Shown in pieces: positions 9,881-20,401 of a stretch of DNA of 64,000 nucleotides (position 1 is the first letter of the stretch; each line of letters opens with the position of its first letter). The notes beneath the pieces are model-generated. The model was not told the DNA's origin, did no database searches, and saw only the letters and a list, made by a program, of their open reading frames with translations. The translations under genes were made by a program, and so were the position numbers. Source of the DNA: Nanchangia anserum (GTDB lineage: Bacteria > Actinomycetota > Actinomycetes > Actinomycetales > Actinomycetaceae). The stretch is taken from NCBI RefSeq assembly GCF_015240065.1, contig NZ_CP060506.1, forward strand, positions 620,001 to 684,000, given 5' to 3'.

Positions 9881-12022
9881 ATGGATGATCAGCAGACGAA
9901 GCCGGACGAGGCAGCGACCGTGTCCGCATGGAATCTCCCGAATGCGCTCACGGTGCTGCGCATCATTCTCGTCCCGGTGTTCGCCGTGTGCGCCTACATC
10001 GGATTGGCGCACTGGTGGGCCTACCTCGCGGCTCTTATCGTGTTTTGCATCGCCGCCTATACCGATCGCCTCGATGGCAAGATCGCGCGCAAACGCGGCA
10101 TCATCACGAACTTCGGTAAAATCGCGGATCCCTTTGCCGACAAGGCGCTCATGTTGACGGCCTTCGTCATGCTGTCGGTGATCGGCGTGTTGCAGTGGTG
10201 GTTCACGATTATCGTCGCCGTGCGGGAGGTCGCCGTGACGCTGCTGCGCTTCGTACTGCTGCGCCGCGGCAAGGTGTTGCCGGCCTCGCAGGGGGGCAAA
10301 GCCAAGACGGTCTTGCAGATCTTGCTCGTCTTCGTCATCATGTGTGGCCAGCTCGTCCAGCCCTATTCGCAACCCGCGAGCGTCGCACTGTTCTACATCG
10401 CCGTCGTCGTCCTTGTCGCGGCCTTCGCCGTCACGGTCATTACGGGCATCCTCTACTTCACGGACGCCTACACCGACAACAAACGGGCGAAGCTCGAACG
10501 AGCCCATGCGGAAGAGGCGCGCGCTCAGCAGCGGCGCATTGGCGCCGGCAGCGGCGCGCATGCCGCAACGGCCGAGGAAGCTGCGGACAGCCGCGACGCG
10601 GATCACAGTGCCGAGGCTGGCCGGTCTCGAAGGCTAGAGTCCTCATCACGCCCCGCGGCCGATGACAGTGAGGACGTGCGAGGAAACGTCGATGCCGCGG
10701 CATCGCCCCATCGTCGCTCCGAGCCCGGACGCGATGCTCCCGCACCCAGCGCCCGAGACCGTGCTCGTACCCGCGCCCGCCACGAGCACGTCGATACCAA
10801 GTCCTCTGAGCGCTCGATCCCGCGCTCAACGATTCCGCGCATGGGGACCGAGCCGGTGATCGAGATTGGGGAGCGGGCATCGGCCGCGCCTGAGAACCGC
10901 GGGGAGGCTACCCGCGGCAACGTCGACGCGAAACCGGCCCCCGTTGCGGTCGAGGTGCACGGTGCCGGTGGCGACAAGGCCCGGCCCTCGCGGCCGGATG
11001 AGGCACCGACCGAGACGATTCGCCAGCCCATCGTCGCGGACGACGAACCGCGCCGACACCCAGAAGAGACGGAACATGCTCGCCCCGCGCGACCGGTGTC
11101 CGTGCGAGAAGGTAAGCGACGCGTACGAACAGAAGCGACGCATCGCGCTACCGCGACGCCGGATGCACAGCCGCCAAGCGAGCCGGTGAGCGCGAAGAAG
11201 ACCGTTAAACCTGAGCGCGCCAGCTCGGGACAGCCGAAGCGTCGCGAGGACGCTCGTCCTCGCGATGAGGTTCGCTCCGCCTCGAGTGAGCACGTGGCCC
11301 GCGAGGAAACGGATCGTCCGCGCGCTAACGAATGGAGCGACACGGCATGGGATTCCACGCCGAGTATTGCCGTACCGAGTACCGCCTCCGCGAGGGCGGC
11401 ATCGCCCGCTCAGCCTGAGCGGGGGCCGCAGGTGCTGCGCCACTTGCGTGACGATGAACTGCGCGGAATCGATCCTGTCGAGGTGTCCGACCTCGCCGCT
11501 CCTCCTGTGCAGGAACCACCCGAGACAGAGGACACGGCGGCACCGCAACGCCCGGCAAGCATCCGTGAGACTCAGGCAGACGAAGCGGCCGAGAGCGCGA
11601 CGCCCGACGCGCCAGTACTCTCGACAGCAACCGACGCGATGGGCAAGGGCCCGCAGGCCGGCACCGAGGACGTCGGGGGCGAGCGCGCGTCGACGTCGTC
11701 GCAGCGGCTCCAGGAGGCGCTGAGCCAGGCGGAAGAGCGACTGCGTCAGCTGGAGGCGATGATCGAGACCGACCGGGCCGAGATCTCGAGCGCGCCGACA
11801 CATATCGAGACGACGTCCGAGATCCTGGCCAGGCTGGCCGCGCGTCACTCGGTGCAGGACTCACCGGCGACACCGATAGAACCGACCGCCGAAAAAACGC
11901 AGCAGGAATCCGCCGGCGATGACGCGAAAGCGGCTCGCGCCAGCGGCCAGACCGGCATCGCCGGGCCGGGCATCGGGTCGGGCACGTTGTTTGTCCCGCC
12001 CCCGCCGGCGTGGGATGACTGA
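9881..12022 (+). CDS. pgsA: CDP-alcohol phosphatidyltransferase (PgsA-like) with long disordered C-terminal tail
   Basis: Makes phosphatidylglycerol phosphate (or a related phospholipid) from CDP-diacylglycerol in the membrane. Residues 15-205 form the whole enzyme: several membrane segments and a perfect CDP-alcohol phosphotransferase motif, DRLDG...AR...G...D...D, near residues 61-88. The remaining roughly 500 of 713 residues are rich in Ala, Glu, Arg, Ser, Pro and Asp, with a short predicted coiled coil (RLQEALSQAEERLRQLEAM) near residue 610 and an end that reads LFVPPPPAWDD. PgsA enzymes are normally about 180-210 residues, so the tail is exceptional. The frame stays open to TGA 12020-12022 with no sign of a frameshift. 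Start 9881 is chosen from the -10 box spacing; 9872 is the alternative. Confidence 0.85.
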   Translation: MDDQQTKPDEAATVSAWNLPNALTVLRIILVPVFAVCAYIGLAHWWAYLAALIVFCIAAYTDRLDGKIARKRGIITNFGKIADPFADKALMLTAFVMLSVIGVLQWWFTIIVAVREVAVTLLRFVLLRRGKVLPASQGGKAKTVLQILLVFVIMCGQLVQPYSQPASVALFYIAVVVLVAAFAVTVITGILYFTDAYTDNKRAKLERAHAEEARAQQRRIGAGSGAHAATAEEAADSRDADHSAEAGRSRRLESSSRPAADDSEDVRGNVDAAASPHRRSEPGRDAPAPSARDRARTRARHEHVDTKSSERSIPRSTIPRMGTEPVIEIGERASAAPENRGEATRGNVDAKPAPVAVEVHGAGGDKARPSRPDEAPTETIRQPIVADDEPRRHPEETEHARPARPVSVREGKRRVRTEATHRATATPDAQPPSEPVSAKKTVKPERASSGQPKRREDARPRDEVRSASSEHVAREETDRPRANEWSDTAWDSTPSIAVPSTASARAASPAQPERGPQVLRHLRDDELRGIDPVEVSDLAAPPVQEPPETEDTAAPQRPASIRETQADEAAESATPDAPVLSTATDAMGKGPQAGTEDVGGERASTSSQRLQEALSQAEERLRQLEAMIETDRAEISSAPTHIETTSEILARLAARHSVQDSPATPIEPTAEKTQQESAGDDAKAARASGQTGIAGPGIGSGTLFVPPPPAWDD

Positions 12023-12180
12023 GCGTGAACGAGGTCACCCGATAGGCAGGGAATACCAACGCCACGGGCGGCATTGAAAGGATTATGAGTGACATGACGA
12101 CCCCGAGTGTGCGCCCGGCCCGCCCGAGCGTCCCCGCCGTCAGCAGACGGCCGGGAGCGCGCACGCAGCCGAAGGCGCGC

Positions 12181-12186
12181 TACGCT
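12181..12186 (+). promoter_or_regulatory. -10 box of a leaderless clgR promoter
   Basis: TACGCT followed by exactly 6 bases and ATG 12193. It supports the short ClgR start over the upstream in-frame ATG at 12085. Inferred from pattern. Confidence 0.5.
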
Positions 12187-12192
12187 GGGACC

Positions 12193-12522
12193 ATGCCGAC
12201 CCCCGAACCACTTCGCCGCACCCGCCCGGTCATGCGTGAGCACCTGGGCGACGTTCTGCGTCTGATTCGCCGTTCCCAGGGGCGGACATTGCGAGAAGTT
12301 TCCGCCAGTGCGGAAGTTTCGCTGGGATATCTGTCGGAAATTGAGCGCGGCCAGAAGGAAGCCTCCTCCGAGCTGCTTTACGCGATTTGCCGCGCGTTGG
12401 GCGTGCCGCTGTCGATCGTTTTGCGCGAGGTCGCCGAGCGCATCGCCGCCTACGAGGGCGTGGCCGTGCCCGATACGGTCCCCGATAATCTCGTCGCCTC
12501 CGCCGTCGTCGCCACGTCGTAA
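12193..12522 (+). CDS. clgR: XRE-family transcriptional regulator ClgR
   Basis: Small helix-turn-helix activator that in corynebacteria, mycobacteria and Streptomyces turns on clp protease genes during stress. The 109-residue protein has the typical ClgR core: [21 protein letters not shown], then [20 protein letters not shown], with the recognition helix in the second stretch. An in-frame ATG at 12085 would add 36 Pro/Arg-rich residues; AAAGGA lies before it but too close, while 12193 has a well-placed -10 box, so I prefer the short form. Its place after pgsA and before recA matches mycobacteria. A DUF3046 gene follows after 4 bases. Confidence 0.88.
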   Translation: MPTPEPLRRTRPVMREHLGDVLRLIRRSQGRTLREVSASAEVSLGYLSEIERGQKEASSELLYAICRALGVPLSIVLREVAERIAAYEGVAVPDTVPDNLVASAVVATS

Positions 12523-12526
12523 GATC

Positions 12527-12763
12527 GTGCGATCCTCCGAATTCACCGAGGTTCTCGAGGAGGTTCTCGGCTCGGCCTATGGGCGCTCTGTCGCTGCCGA
12601 CCTGTATCTGCGCGAGCTGTCGGCGACAGCGAACGAAGCACTTGAGCGCGGCGAGAAGCCTCAGCTGGTGTGGTCGGCTCTCGTGCGTGAGCTTGATCTC
12701 GATCCGCGCCTGGAATGGCTTCATCGTGCCGATGTGCGCGATCGGGGTGCGCGGCGCCGCTAG
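12527..12763 (+). CDS. DUF3046 protein
   Basis: A 78-residue protein of a small actinobacterial family of unknown function that sits beside recA in many genomes. GTG 12527 starts it; the first residues VRSSEFTEVLEEV and the central GSAYGRSVAADLYL are the family core. It overlaps no gene, starts 4 bases after clgR and ends 3 bases before the recA SOS box, so it is likely read with clgR. It should not be taken for a frameshifted end of clgR, which is complete without it. Confidence 0.8.
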   Translation: MRSSEFTEVLEEVLGSAYGRSVAADLYLRELSATANEALERGEKPQLVWSALVRELDLDPRLEWLHRADVRDRGARRR

Positions 12764-12766
12764 TGT

Positions 12767-12780
12767 CGAACGCGCGTTCG
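12767..12780 (+). promoter_or_regulatory. SOS box (LexA operator) of recA
   Basis: A perfect match to the Gram-positive/actinobacterial LexA site CGAAC-N4-GTTCG, here with GCGC as spacer. A likely -10 box, TACGCT at 12784-12789, follows directly, so LexA bound here would block the promoter. recA starts 173 bases downstream. Confidence 0.88.
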
Positions 12781-12953
12781 ATATACGCTGTCCCCGGTGA
12801 TGACGAACGCATCCGCGTCCCACCCGTGGGAGCGGATCGCGCGGATATGTCGATGGTCGGACATAGTCTCATCCCAAAATTCCCCGGAGAGGGGAGTTTT
12901 CCCGAGACCAGCCCTGCCCGGCGCGATGAGCGCAGTGACGTAAGGAGACGATC

Positions 12954-14041
<1,088 letters not shown>

Positions 14042-14042
<1 letters not shown>

Positions 14043-14641
14043 TGGTCTCTTACGCCGATCCTGAGTACGAGGACACCTCGGCGGCTCGGCGGCGTCGACG
14101 CACCGACGTGGCCAGGCGCCTTGCCGAGCGACGCGCCCACAACGCTGGTCTTGAGGGGCAGGCGGGCATCGATGCGGCGCGCGAGGCGGCGCTCACCTTG
14201 CTCGATCGCCAGGATCGCTGCACCGGCGAATTGCGCACGAAGCTGCGGGAGCGTGGCTATCGGTCCGAGGTCATCGAAACAGTCCTCACCCGTTTGGTCG
14301 AGGTGGGAATTGTCAACGACCGCGCCTACGCTGAGGCGCTCGCGCGGACCCGGTTTCGCGATCGCGGTCTCACGGGTCCGGCGCTCGTCGCCGAGCTGCG
14401 CAAGAAACACGTCGACGAGCAGTTGATCGGTCCAGCGTGTAAGCAGATCGAGACCGAAGAAGCCGCAGAGCGCGCGCGTGAACTGGCGCGCAAGAAGATG
14501 GCGACCTGCCGCGGTTTCGACCGCCAACGCGCGTGGTCGCGATGTTCGTCCTACCTGGCCCGGCGCGGCTACGCTCCCTCGCTGGTCCGCGAGGCCGTCA
14601 GCACGGCGTGGGACGAGATCACGGATACGCTAGACGAATGA
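14042..14641 (+). CDS. recX: Regulatory protein RecX
   Basis: Binds RecA filaments and limits recombinase activity. The 199-residue protein has the three-helix RecX repeats, with ALTLLDRQDRCTGELRTKL, a second repeat VEVGIVNDRAYAEAL and a C-terminal repeat ending ITDTLDE. GTG 14042 overlaps the recA stop by one base and the gene overlaps cinA by 4 bases (ATGA), so recA-recX-cinA form one transcript and share the SOS box. Confidence 0.93.
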
Positions 14642-15126
14642 CCTCGACGATGACTGACGCCGCTGTTCTTCTCGACGCTTGCCGCGAGCGCGGATGGAGC
14701 CTGGCGACGGCCGAGTCGCTCACGGGTGGCGGCGTGTGTACGGCACTGACCGACGTAGCGGGGGCCTCGGACGTCGTTCGTGGGGGCGTTGTCGCCTATC
14801 GGAGTTCACTCAAGGCTCGTCTACTCGGCGTCGATCGGTCGCGTTTGGAGGAGGCGGGCCCCGTTGATCAGGTGGTTGCCGAACAGATGGCCCTGGGGGC
14901 GATCGAGGCGACAGGCGCCGATGTCGCCATTGCGACGACGGGCGTCGCCGGCCCGGGCCCCGCTGACGGCTACGACGCCGGGACGGTTCACATCGCGGTG
15001 TCCGCTCCCTGCGGTGCCGCACACGTGCTGCTTCATCTGGACGGCACTCGCGCCGAGGTGCGCGAGCAGACCGTGGGCGAGGCGCTGCGTCTGGCCTACG
15101 CGGTGGTCACGTCGTCCAACGCGTGA
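14638..15126 (+). CDS. pncC: Nicotinamide-nucleotide amidohydrolase (CinA C-terminal domain)
   Basis: Deamidates nicotinamide mononucleotide in pyridine-nucleotide recycling. The 162-residue protein is the stand-alone CinA C-terminal domain, with TAESLTGG at about 22-29, GGVVAYRSSLKARLLGV and TTGVAGPGPADG. The start ATG 14638 overlaps the recX stop. Its 3' end overlaps the convergent DUF1015 gene by 31 bases. Its position after recX puts it in the SOS-controlled transcript, echoing the cinA-recA link of other bacteria. Confidence 0.88.
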   Translation: MTSTMTDAAVLLDACRERGWSLATAESLTGGGVCTALTDVAGASDVVRGGVVAYRSSLKARLLGVDRSRLEEAGPVDQVVAEQMALGAIEATGADVAIATTGVAGPGPADGYDAGTVHIAVSAPCGAAHVLLHLDGTRAEVREQTVGEALRLAYAVVTSSNA

Positions 15127-16337
15127 GCAAACAAACCCGAGCCGAGCTTCGGCTCGAACCACGTCGATTTCGGCGGCATGATCTCGCCGCGATCGGCGAT
15201 GGTCATGATCGTCTCCATGGTGACGGGCGGGATCGTGAAGGCCGCGCCGCCGGAGGCATCGGCGGCAGCGACGAGCGGCGCGAGTCCGCGGATGCCGCCG
15301 ACGAAGTCGATCCGCGAATCGGTGCGGGGATCGACGATGCCGAGGACCGGCTCGAGCAGCAGATCGTGGAGGAGGCTGACGTCGAGATCGTCGGCACCCT
15401 CGCGATCGGGGGTGGCCGGCGCGGTGAGGACGTACCACGTTCCACCGACATACATGCCAAACTCTCGTGGTGCGCGGGGGCGGACGGGATCAGCCGAGGC
15501 GGTGACACGGAAACCGGCCTCGCGCGCGGCGGCGACGAGGCCACAGGCATCGAGGTCGCCGAGGTCGGTGACGACACGGTTGTAGTCCATGATGTGCAGC
15601 TGGTCGCCCGCGCACGCGACGGCGAGGACGTAGTCGTGAGGACCCGCGCCGGCGCCGCGCGCGCGACGCTCGAGGCCAACCTTGACGGCTGAGGCGGCTC
15701 GGTGGTGGCCGTCGGCGATGTAAAGGCGATCAAGTGCCGCGAAGGCCTCACGGATGGCAGCGATGTCGTCGGCGTCGCTGACGCGCCACAACTCGTGACG
15801 GACTCCCTGCGGATCTGCGACGTCGACGTCGGCTGCGTCGCGGACATAGCGGTCGATGATCGCCGCCAGCGCCGGCGACGGACGGTGAGCGAGCCAAATT
15901 GGTTCGGTGTGGGCGTCGACCGTATCGAAATGGGTGATGCGGTCGCGTTCCTTCTCGACCAGCGTCACCTCGTGACGTGCGATTGTGCCGTCGAGGTACT
16001 CATCGATCGACGCACACCCCACGATGCCAACCTGGCTACGGCCGTCTTGATGCTCGCGGTAAATCGTGTAGGTCGGCGCATCGTCGAGAACGAGAATGGA
16101 CTCGGCCAACCACCGGCGCCACGTCTCACGCGCCTGCGCGTGGACGGCCGGGGCGTGCATATCGATCTCGGGAGCGACGTCGCCATCGGCGCGAACAACG
16201 TGGAGATAGCTGTAGGGATTGGCGGCACCAAGCGCTGTGGCTTCCTCACGTGAGACGACGTCGTAGGGGAGAGACACCATCTGCTCGGCCAGGCCGGGGG
16301 CCGGACGCACGGCACGGAATGGGGCAAAGACGCTCAT
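15096..16337 (-). CDS. DUF1015 family protein
   Basis: A conserved 413-residue protein of unknown biochemical function. It shows the family landmarks: VSLPYDVVSREEA near the N-terminus, LYIADGHHRAASA in the middle with two adjacent histidines, and the KSTWFEPKLGSGLF ending. It starts at ATG 16337 (MSVFAPFRAV); the open frame extends further upstream, but homology begins here. It is convergent with pncC (31-base overlap) and divergent from the MMPL gene across a 140-base spacer. An 8-bp hairpin at 15138-15156 falls inside its last codons. Confidence 0.8.
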   Translation of the reverse strand: MSVFAPFRAVRPAPGLAEQMVSLPYDVVSREEATALGAANPYSYLHVVRADGDVAPEIDMHAPAVHAQARETWRRWLAESILVLDDAPTYTIYREHQDGRSQVGIVGCASIDEYLDGTIARHEVTLVEKERDRITHFDTVDAHTEPIWLAHRPSPALAAIIDRYVRDAADVDVADPQGVRHELWRVSDADDIAAIREAFAALDRLYIADGHHRAASAVKVGLERRARGAGAGPHDYVLAVACAGDQLHIMDYNRVVTDLGDLDACGLVAAAREAGFRVTASADPVRPRAPREFGMYVGGTWYVLTAPATPDREGADDLDVSLLHDLLLEPVLGIVDPRTDSRIDFVGGIRGLAPLVAAADASGGAAFTIPPVTMETIMTIADRGEIMPPKSTWFEPKLGSGLFAHALDDVTTA

Positions 16338-16465
16338 GAGTCGGACCTTCCTCAGGTGGGCTTCTCGGGGGAAGCCTAACAAGCTCGCCCCGAGTGCTTC
16401 GGCATCGTCCGTCGACCGGTTCGCTCACCCACTCTCTAACCCAGGCGCAGCTGCATCTATGACTC

Positions 16466-16471
16466 TAGACT
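16466..16471 (+). promoter_or_regulatory. -10 box of a leaderless MMPL promoter
   Basis: TAGACT followed by exactly 6 bases and ATG 16478; no Shine-Dalgarno sequence. Inferred from pattern. Confidence 0.55.
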
Positions 16472-16477
16472 GGGCCT

Positions 16478-18874
16478 ATGTATCGAGCGCTCGCGCGCCA
16501 CGTGGCGAGGTACCCCAAGCGGATCATTGCCGGCTGGATGCTGCTTGTCGTCGTCACCGCTTCCATTGCTTTGTGGGGATTCGGTACCCCGCTGTTCGAT
16601 CGGCTTCACTCGGATCTGCCGCAGGCCCAGACCTCGCAGTCCTACCGTGGTAACGCCATCATGGAGAGCGAGCAAGCCAGTAGCTATTCCATCGTTGCGG
16701 GACTCGATCATCTCGATCTCGGCGACGACCCTGCCCGCGCCCGTGAGATGCGCGCGCGCGCGGCAGCCGGTGGAGCGGGTGCCGCGGCCCCACCAGCTGG
16801 CGCTTTCCCCCGTCTGCAGGCCCTCGACGATGCGCTCGGCCCCCAACTCGATCGCATCGCACACATGGACGGGGTGAGCCAGGTCGCCTCGGTGTTTCAC
16901 CCCACGCTCGCCGCCCTGGACCCGGCCACCGACGAACTCGTCAACGACGCGGGAACCCACGCCGCCATCATCGTGACGGTTAACGCCGATGACGGCGGGG
17001 GAGTCATCGGCGCACGCGGGAAAGCCCGCATCGATGCGGTTGAGAAGGCGCTTGACGATTTGCAGCCGCGGCTACGCGACGTCGTCGGCGACGACGCGAG
17101 CGTCTCGGTAACACATGCGCGGTTGCTCGAGTCGACGTCGATCGCCGAGCTCAAGCGTGACCTCGTTGTCTCGGAATCGATCGGTATCCCCGTGTCGATC
17201 ATCATCCTTGTCCTCGTATTTGGCGGAGTGCTTGCCGCACTCATGCCCGCGGCCGGGGCAATCGTCGCCATCTCGACGGCGCTCGCGGTCATGCTCGGGA
17301 TGACCTATATCGGCGAGCAGCAGTCTTTCGCCGTCAACGTCATCTCGGTGCTCGGACTCGGACTCTCCATCGACTACGGCTTGCTCATCTTGTCGCGTTA
17401 CCGCGAGGAGCTGCGAGCCGATGCTTCTGGTACGGCGCTCGTGCTCCCCGGCATCGCACCGGCACGGCAGCGCTACGTGCGCCCGCTCGAGGCCACCCTC
17501 GCGTCGGCCGGGCGGACCGTGTTGTTTTCGGCCATCACCGTCGCCGTGTCTATTCTCGGCATGCTCGTGTTCGAGCCCAATCTTCTGCGCTCCCTCGGCG
17601 TGGCCGGGGTGAGCGTCGTCGTCCTCGCCGCCGCCTGCGCCCTCACCCTCGTTCCCGCCCTCGCTTTCCTCGCCTCGGCCCGCCTTGCGCGCCCGTCGCG
17701 CTGGCGCCTGCTGCGGCTGGTCGGTCCGCAACTGGAGGGGCAGCGTGATCCCGCCCGCTCGCCGTGGTACCGGTTGGGACGCACGGTGAATCGGCATCCG
17801 TGGCCGTTCCTCCTCGTCTCCGTCATCGTCCTGCTCACGTGCGTTATCCCGGTCGGGCACCTGCAACTGCGCAATTCCATGCTCGAATTGCTCTCGGCGT
17901 CCAATCCGCAGCGGATCACTCTCGAGAAGTTCTCTGACGTCGAGGCCATGGCGACGACGCCCATCACGATCGTCGCCCGCGCCGATGACCCGGACGAGGT
18001 GAGGGCGTGGGGTGAGGACATCGCCACATGGGATCACGTTCGTCAGGTCAGCGAACCGCGCCCCATCGGCGACGGGTATCGCTACATGCGCGTCTCGCTC
18101 ACCGACGATGATCGTGGTTCCCCCGAGGCCGAACAGCTGGTGACGCGCATCCGCGAGCACGTGCCCAAGGGGATGACCGTGTACGTCACCGGGCAGGCTG
18201 CACAGCAACACGACTTCGTCGCGGCGCTCGCACGCGGATTACCGGGCTGCCTTGCCATCATCATGGGGGCGACTCTCATCCTGTTGTTCGCCATGACGCG
18301 CTCGATCATCGTGCCGATCAAGGCACTGGTCATCAATTCGCTGTCGCTCGTGGCGGCATTGGGGATCTGCACGTGGGTCTTCCAAGACGGTCACGGCGTC
18401 GCTCTGCTCGGCGCTCCTCAGCTCGGGGGACTGGAATCCTACGTCGTCGTCATGATGCTGTGCATCGGGTTCGGGTTGTCGATGGATTACGAGGTCTTTC
18501 TGCTGGCTCGAATGCGCGAGACCTACGTCATCACCGGCGACAACGACCGGGCGGTCGTCACAGGGGTTTTTCACTCCGGGCGTATCATCACCTCGGCCGC
18601 CGGCATTCTCGTGTGCGTCTTCTTGGCGTTTTGCACGTCGTCGATGATCGCGCTCAAGCAGGTGGGATTCGTCATGGCGGTCGCGGTCGTCTTGGATGCG
18701 ACCATCGTGCGGCTGTGCCTCGTTCCCTCGCTCATGACCCTGTTCGGGGCCCTGAACTGGTGGGCGCCGCGGTGGTTGCATCGAACCTCCCCGCACGAGA
18801 CTGCGCTGCGCGGCGAGGAGTGGGATACCGTCTCACACGACGCCGAGGGGACATCGCGCGTGCACCGTGGCTAG
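16478..18874 (+). CDS. MMPL-family (RND) transporter
   Basis: Large inner-membrane exporter of the MmpL/RND type; in relatives these carry lipids or drugs, but the substrate here is unknown. The 798-residue protein has an N-terminal membrane helix (about 15-40), an outside loop domain, six membrane segments with the conserved GLGLSIDYGLLILSRYREE motif (about residue 290), then a second helix-loop-six-helix half with GFGLSMDYEVFLLARMRE (about 665). The two matching halves show the family's internal duplication. It stands divergent from DUF1015 and its stop codon forms part of the miaB promoter box. Confidence 0.9.
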   Translation: MYRALARHVARYPKRIIAGWMLLVVVTASIALWGFGTPLFDRLHSDLPQAQTSQSYRGNAIMESEQASSYSIVAGLDHLDLGDDPARAREMRARAAAGGAGAAAPPAGAFPRLQALDDALGPQLDRIAHMDGVSQVASVFHPTLAALDPATDELVNDAGTHAAIIVTVNADDGGGVIGARGKARIDAVEKALDDLQPRLRDVVGDDASVSVTHARLLESTSIAELKRDLVVSESIGIPVSIIILVLVFGGVLAALMPAAGAIVAISTALAVMLGMTYIGEQQSFAVNVISVLGLGLSIDYGLLILSRYREELRADASGTALVLPGIAPARQRYVRPLEATLASAGRTVLFSAITVAVSILGMLVFEPNLLRSLGVAGVSVVVLAAACALTLVPALAFLASARLARPSRWRLLRLVGPQLEGQRDPARSPWYRLGRTVNRHPWPFLLVSVIVLLTCVIPVGHLQLRNSMLELLSASNPQRITLEKFSDVEAMATTPITIVARADDPDEVRAWGEDIATWDHVRQVSEPRPIGDGYRYMRVSLTDDDRGSPEAEQLVTRIREHVPKGMTVYVTGQAAQQHDFVAALARGLPGCLAIIMGATLILLFAMTRSIIVPIKALVINSLSLVAALGICTWVFQDGHGVALLGAPQLGGLESYVVVMMLCIGFGLSMDYEVFLLARMRETYVITGDNDRAVVTGVFHSGRIITSAAGILVCVFLAFCTSSMIALKQVGFVMAVAVVLDATIVRLCLVPSLMTLFGALNWWAPRWLHRTSPHETALRGEEWDTVSHDAEGTSRVHRG

Positions 18875-18877
18875 GCT
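18872..18877 (+). promoter_or_regulatory. -10 box of a leaderless miaB promoter
   Basis: TAGGCT followed by exactly 6 bases and GTG 18884. Its first three bases are also the stop codon of the MMPL gene. Inferred from pattern. Confidence 0.5.
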
Positions 18878-18883
18878 AGCCCC

Positions 18884-20401
18884 GTGGAATCGACGTTAAC
18901 GCGCCCTCGGACCTATCACGTGCGCACGCTTGGGTGCCAGATGAACGTGCATGACTCGGAACGGATGGCCGGTCTGCTCTCGGCAGCCGGATACGTGCCG
19001 GTCGATAGTGTGCCCGAAGCGGTGGCTCGGGCGACTCCGGCGGGCGATGGAGGAGCCGACGTCGTCGTCATCAACACGTGTTCGGTTCGTGAAGCCGCTG
19101 CCACCCGCCTCTTCGGCAACCTCGGGCAGTTGGCCGAGGTCAAGCGTTCTCGTCCGGGCATGCAGATCGCCGTGGGCGGCTGCCTGGCCCAGCAGATGCG
19201 CGAGCACATCGTCGAGCGCGCCCCCTGGGTCGACGTCGTCTTCGGAACGCACAACATCGACGTGCTGCCGGTGCTGCTCGAGCGATCGCGGCATAACGCG
19301 GCCGCCGCCGTCGAGATCGAAGAGGCCCTCAAGGTCTTTCCATCGACGCTGCCCACGAAGCGCGAGTCGGCCTACGCGGCGTGGGTGTCGATCTCCGTGG
19401 GATGCAATAACACGTGCACGTTCTGCATCGTGCCCTCGTTGCGTGGCAAGGAACGTGATCGTCGTCCCGGCGACATCCTTGCCGAGGTCGAGGCGGTTGT
19501 CGCCGATGGTGCCATCGAGGTCACGTTGCTGGGCCAAAACGTCAACTCCTACGGGGTGGGCTTCGGTCAGCGCGGTGCGTTCGCCGACCTGTTGCGCGCC
19601 TGCGGGCGGATCGAGGGATTGGAACGGGTACGCTTCACGAGCCCGCACCCGGCGGCGTTCACCGACGACGTCATCGACGCGATGGCGCAGACGGACAACG
19701 TCATGGAGTCGCTGCACATGCCGTTGCAATCGGGGTCTGACGCCATTTTGCGGGCGATGCGGCGTTCCTACCGGCGCGATAAATTCCTGGGAATCCTCAG
19801 CCGGGTGCGCGAGCAGATGCCGGATGCGGCGATCACCACCGACATCATCGTCGGATTCCCGGGCGAAACCGAGGAGGACTTTCAGCGCACGCTCGACGTC
19901 GTCGAGGAAGCCCGGTTCACGTCGGCCTTTACGTTCCTCTATTCGCCGCGCCCGGGCACTCCCGCCGCCGATCGCGAAGACCAGGTGAGCCCGGAGGTCA
20001 AGCAGGAACGCTACATGCGTCTCATTGAGCTGCAAGAGCGTATTTCCGCCGAGAACAATCGCGCGCTGCTCGGACGCACCCTCGACGTACTCATCGCCGA
20101 GGGAGAGGGACGCAAGGACGGCGAGACGAACCGCGTGTCGGGGCGTGCCCGCGACAACCGCCTGGTCCACGTCGGTCTGCCCGATGACCTCGCCGCCGAG
20201 CAGCGGCCGCGGCCGGGCGACATGGTGAGTGTGCGGGTGACCCACACGGCCCCGCACCACCTCGTCGCCGACTCGGCGTTCGACGGGGACTATCACCTGC
20301 GGCGCACGCGCGCCGGTGATGCCTGGGCCGCCCGACAGGGCGAGACCGGGTCAGCCGGTGGCGGGGTCTCGCTGGGAATGCCGAGCGTGAGGACACAGTG
20401 A
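18884..20401 (+). CDS. miaB: tRNA-2-methylthio-N6-dimethylallyladenosine synthase MiaB
   Basis: Radical-SAM methylthiotransferase that adds a methylthio group to i6A37 of tRNAs reading U-starting codons. The 505-residue protein has an N-terminal UPF0004 domain with [16 protein letters not shown] and NTCSVRE (two cluster cysteines), a third in GGCLAQ, then the radical-SAM CNNTCTFC, and a C-terminal TRAM domain. GTG 18884 is the start. It overlaps miaA by 4 bases (GTGA); miaA makes the i6A substrate of this enzyme, so the pair is a functional unit. Confidence 0.96.
   Translation: MESTLTRPRTYHVRTLGCQMNVHDSERMAGLLSAAGYVPVDSVPEAVARATPAGDGGADVVVINTCSVREAAATRLFGNLGQLAEVKRSRPGMQIAVGGCLAQQMREHIVERAPWVDVVFGTHNIDVLPVLLERSRHNAAAAVEIEEALKVFPSTLPTKRESAYAAWVSISVGCNNTCTFCIVPSLRGKERDRRPGDILAEVEAVVADGAIEVTLLGQNVNSYGVGFGQRGAFADLLRACGRIEGLERVRFTSPHPAAFTDDVIDAMAQTDNVMESLHMPLQSGSDAILRAMRRSYRRDKFLGILSRVREQMPDAAITTDIIVGFPGETEEDFQRTLDVVEEARFTSAFTFLYSPRPGTPAADREDQVSPEVKQERYMRLIELQERISAENNRALLGRTLDVLIAEGEGRKDGETNRVSGRARDNRLVHVGLPDDLAAEQRPRPGDMVSVRVTHTAPHHLVADSAFDGDYHLRRTRAGDAWAARQGETGSAGGGVSLGMPSVRTQ

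Noticed and set aside
8297-10606. A 769-codon open frame on the minus strand across ftsK and pgsA
   Set aside because: It is a shadow of two recognised plus-strand genes in GC-rich DNA; its protein is Arg/Asp/Gly rich with no family motif.
12085-12192. N-terminal extension of ClgR from ATG 12085
   Set aside because: The extra residues are Pro/Arg rich without homology, the AAAGGA is too close to that ATG, and a -10 box fits start 12193.
12523-12763. Frameshift reading of clgR into the next frame
   Set aside because: The downstream frame is a complete separate DUF3046 gene with its own GTG, so no frameshift is needed.
15138-15156. 8-bp hairpin with 3-base loop near the pncC/DUF1015 convergent ends
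   Set aside because: It lies inside the DUF1015 coding region before its stop, encoding the conserved FEPKLGSG residues, so codon content explains it; a terminator role is unproven.
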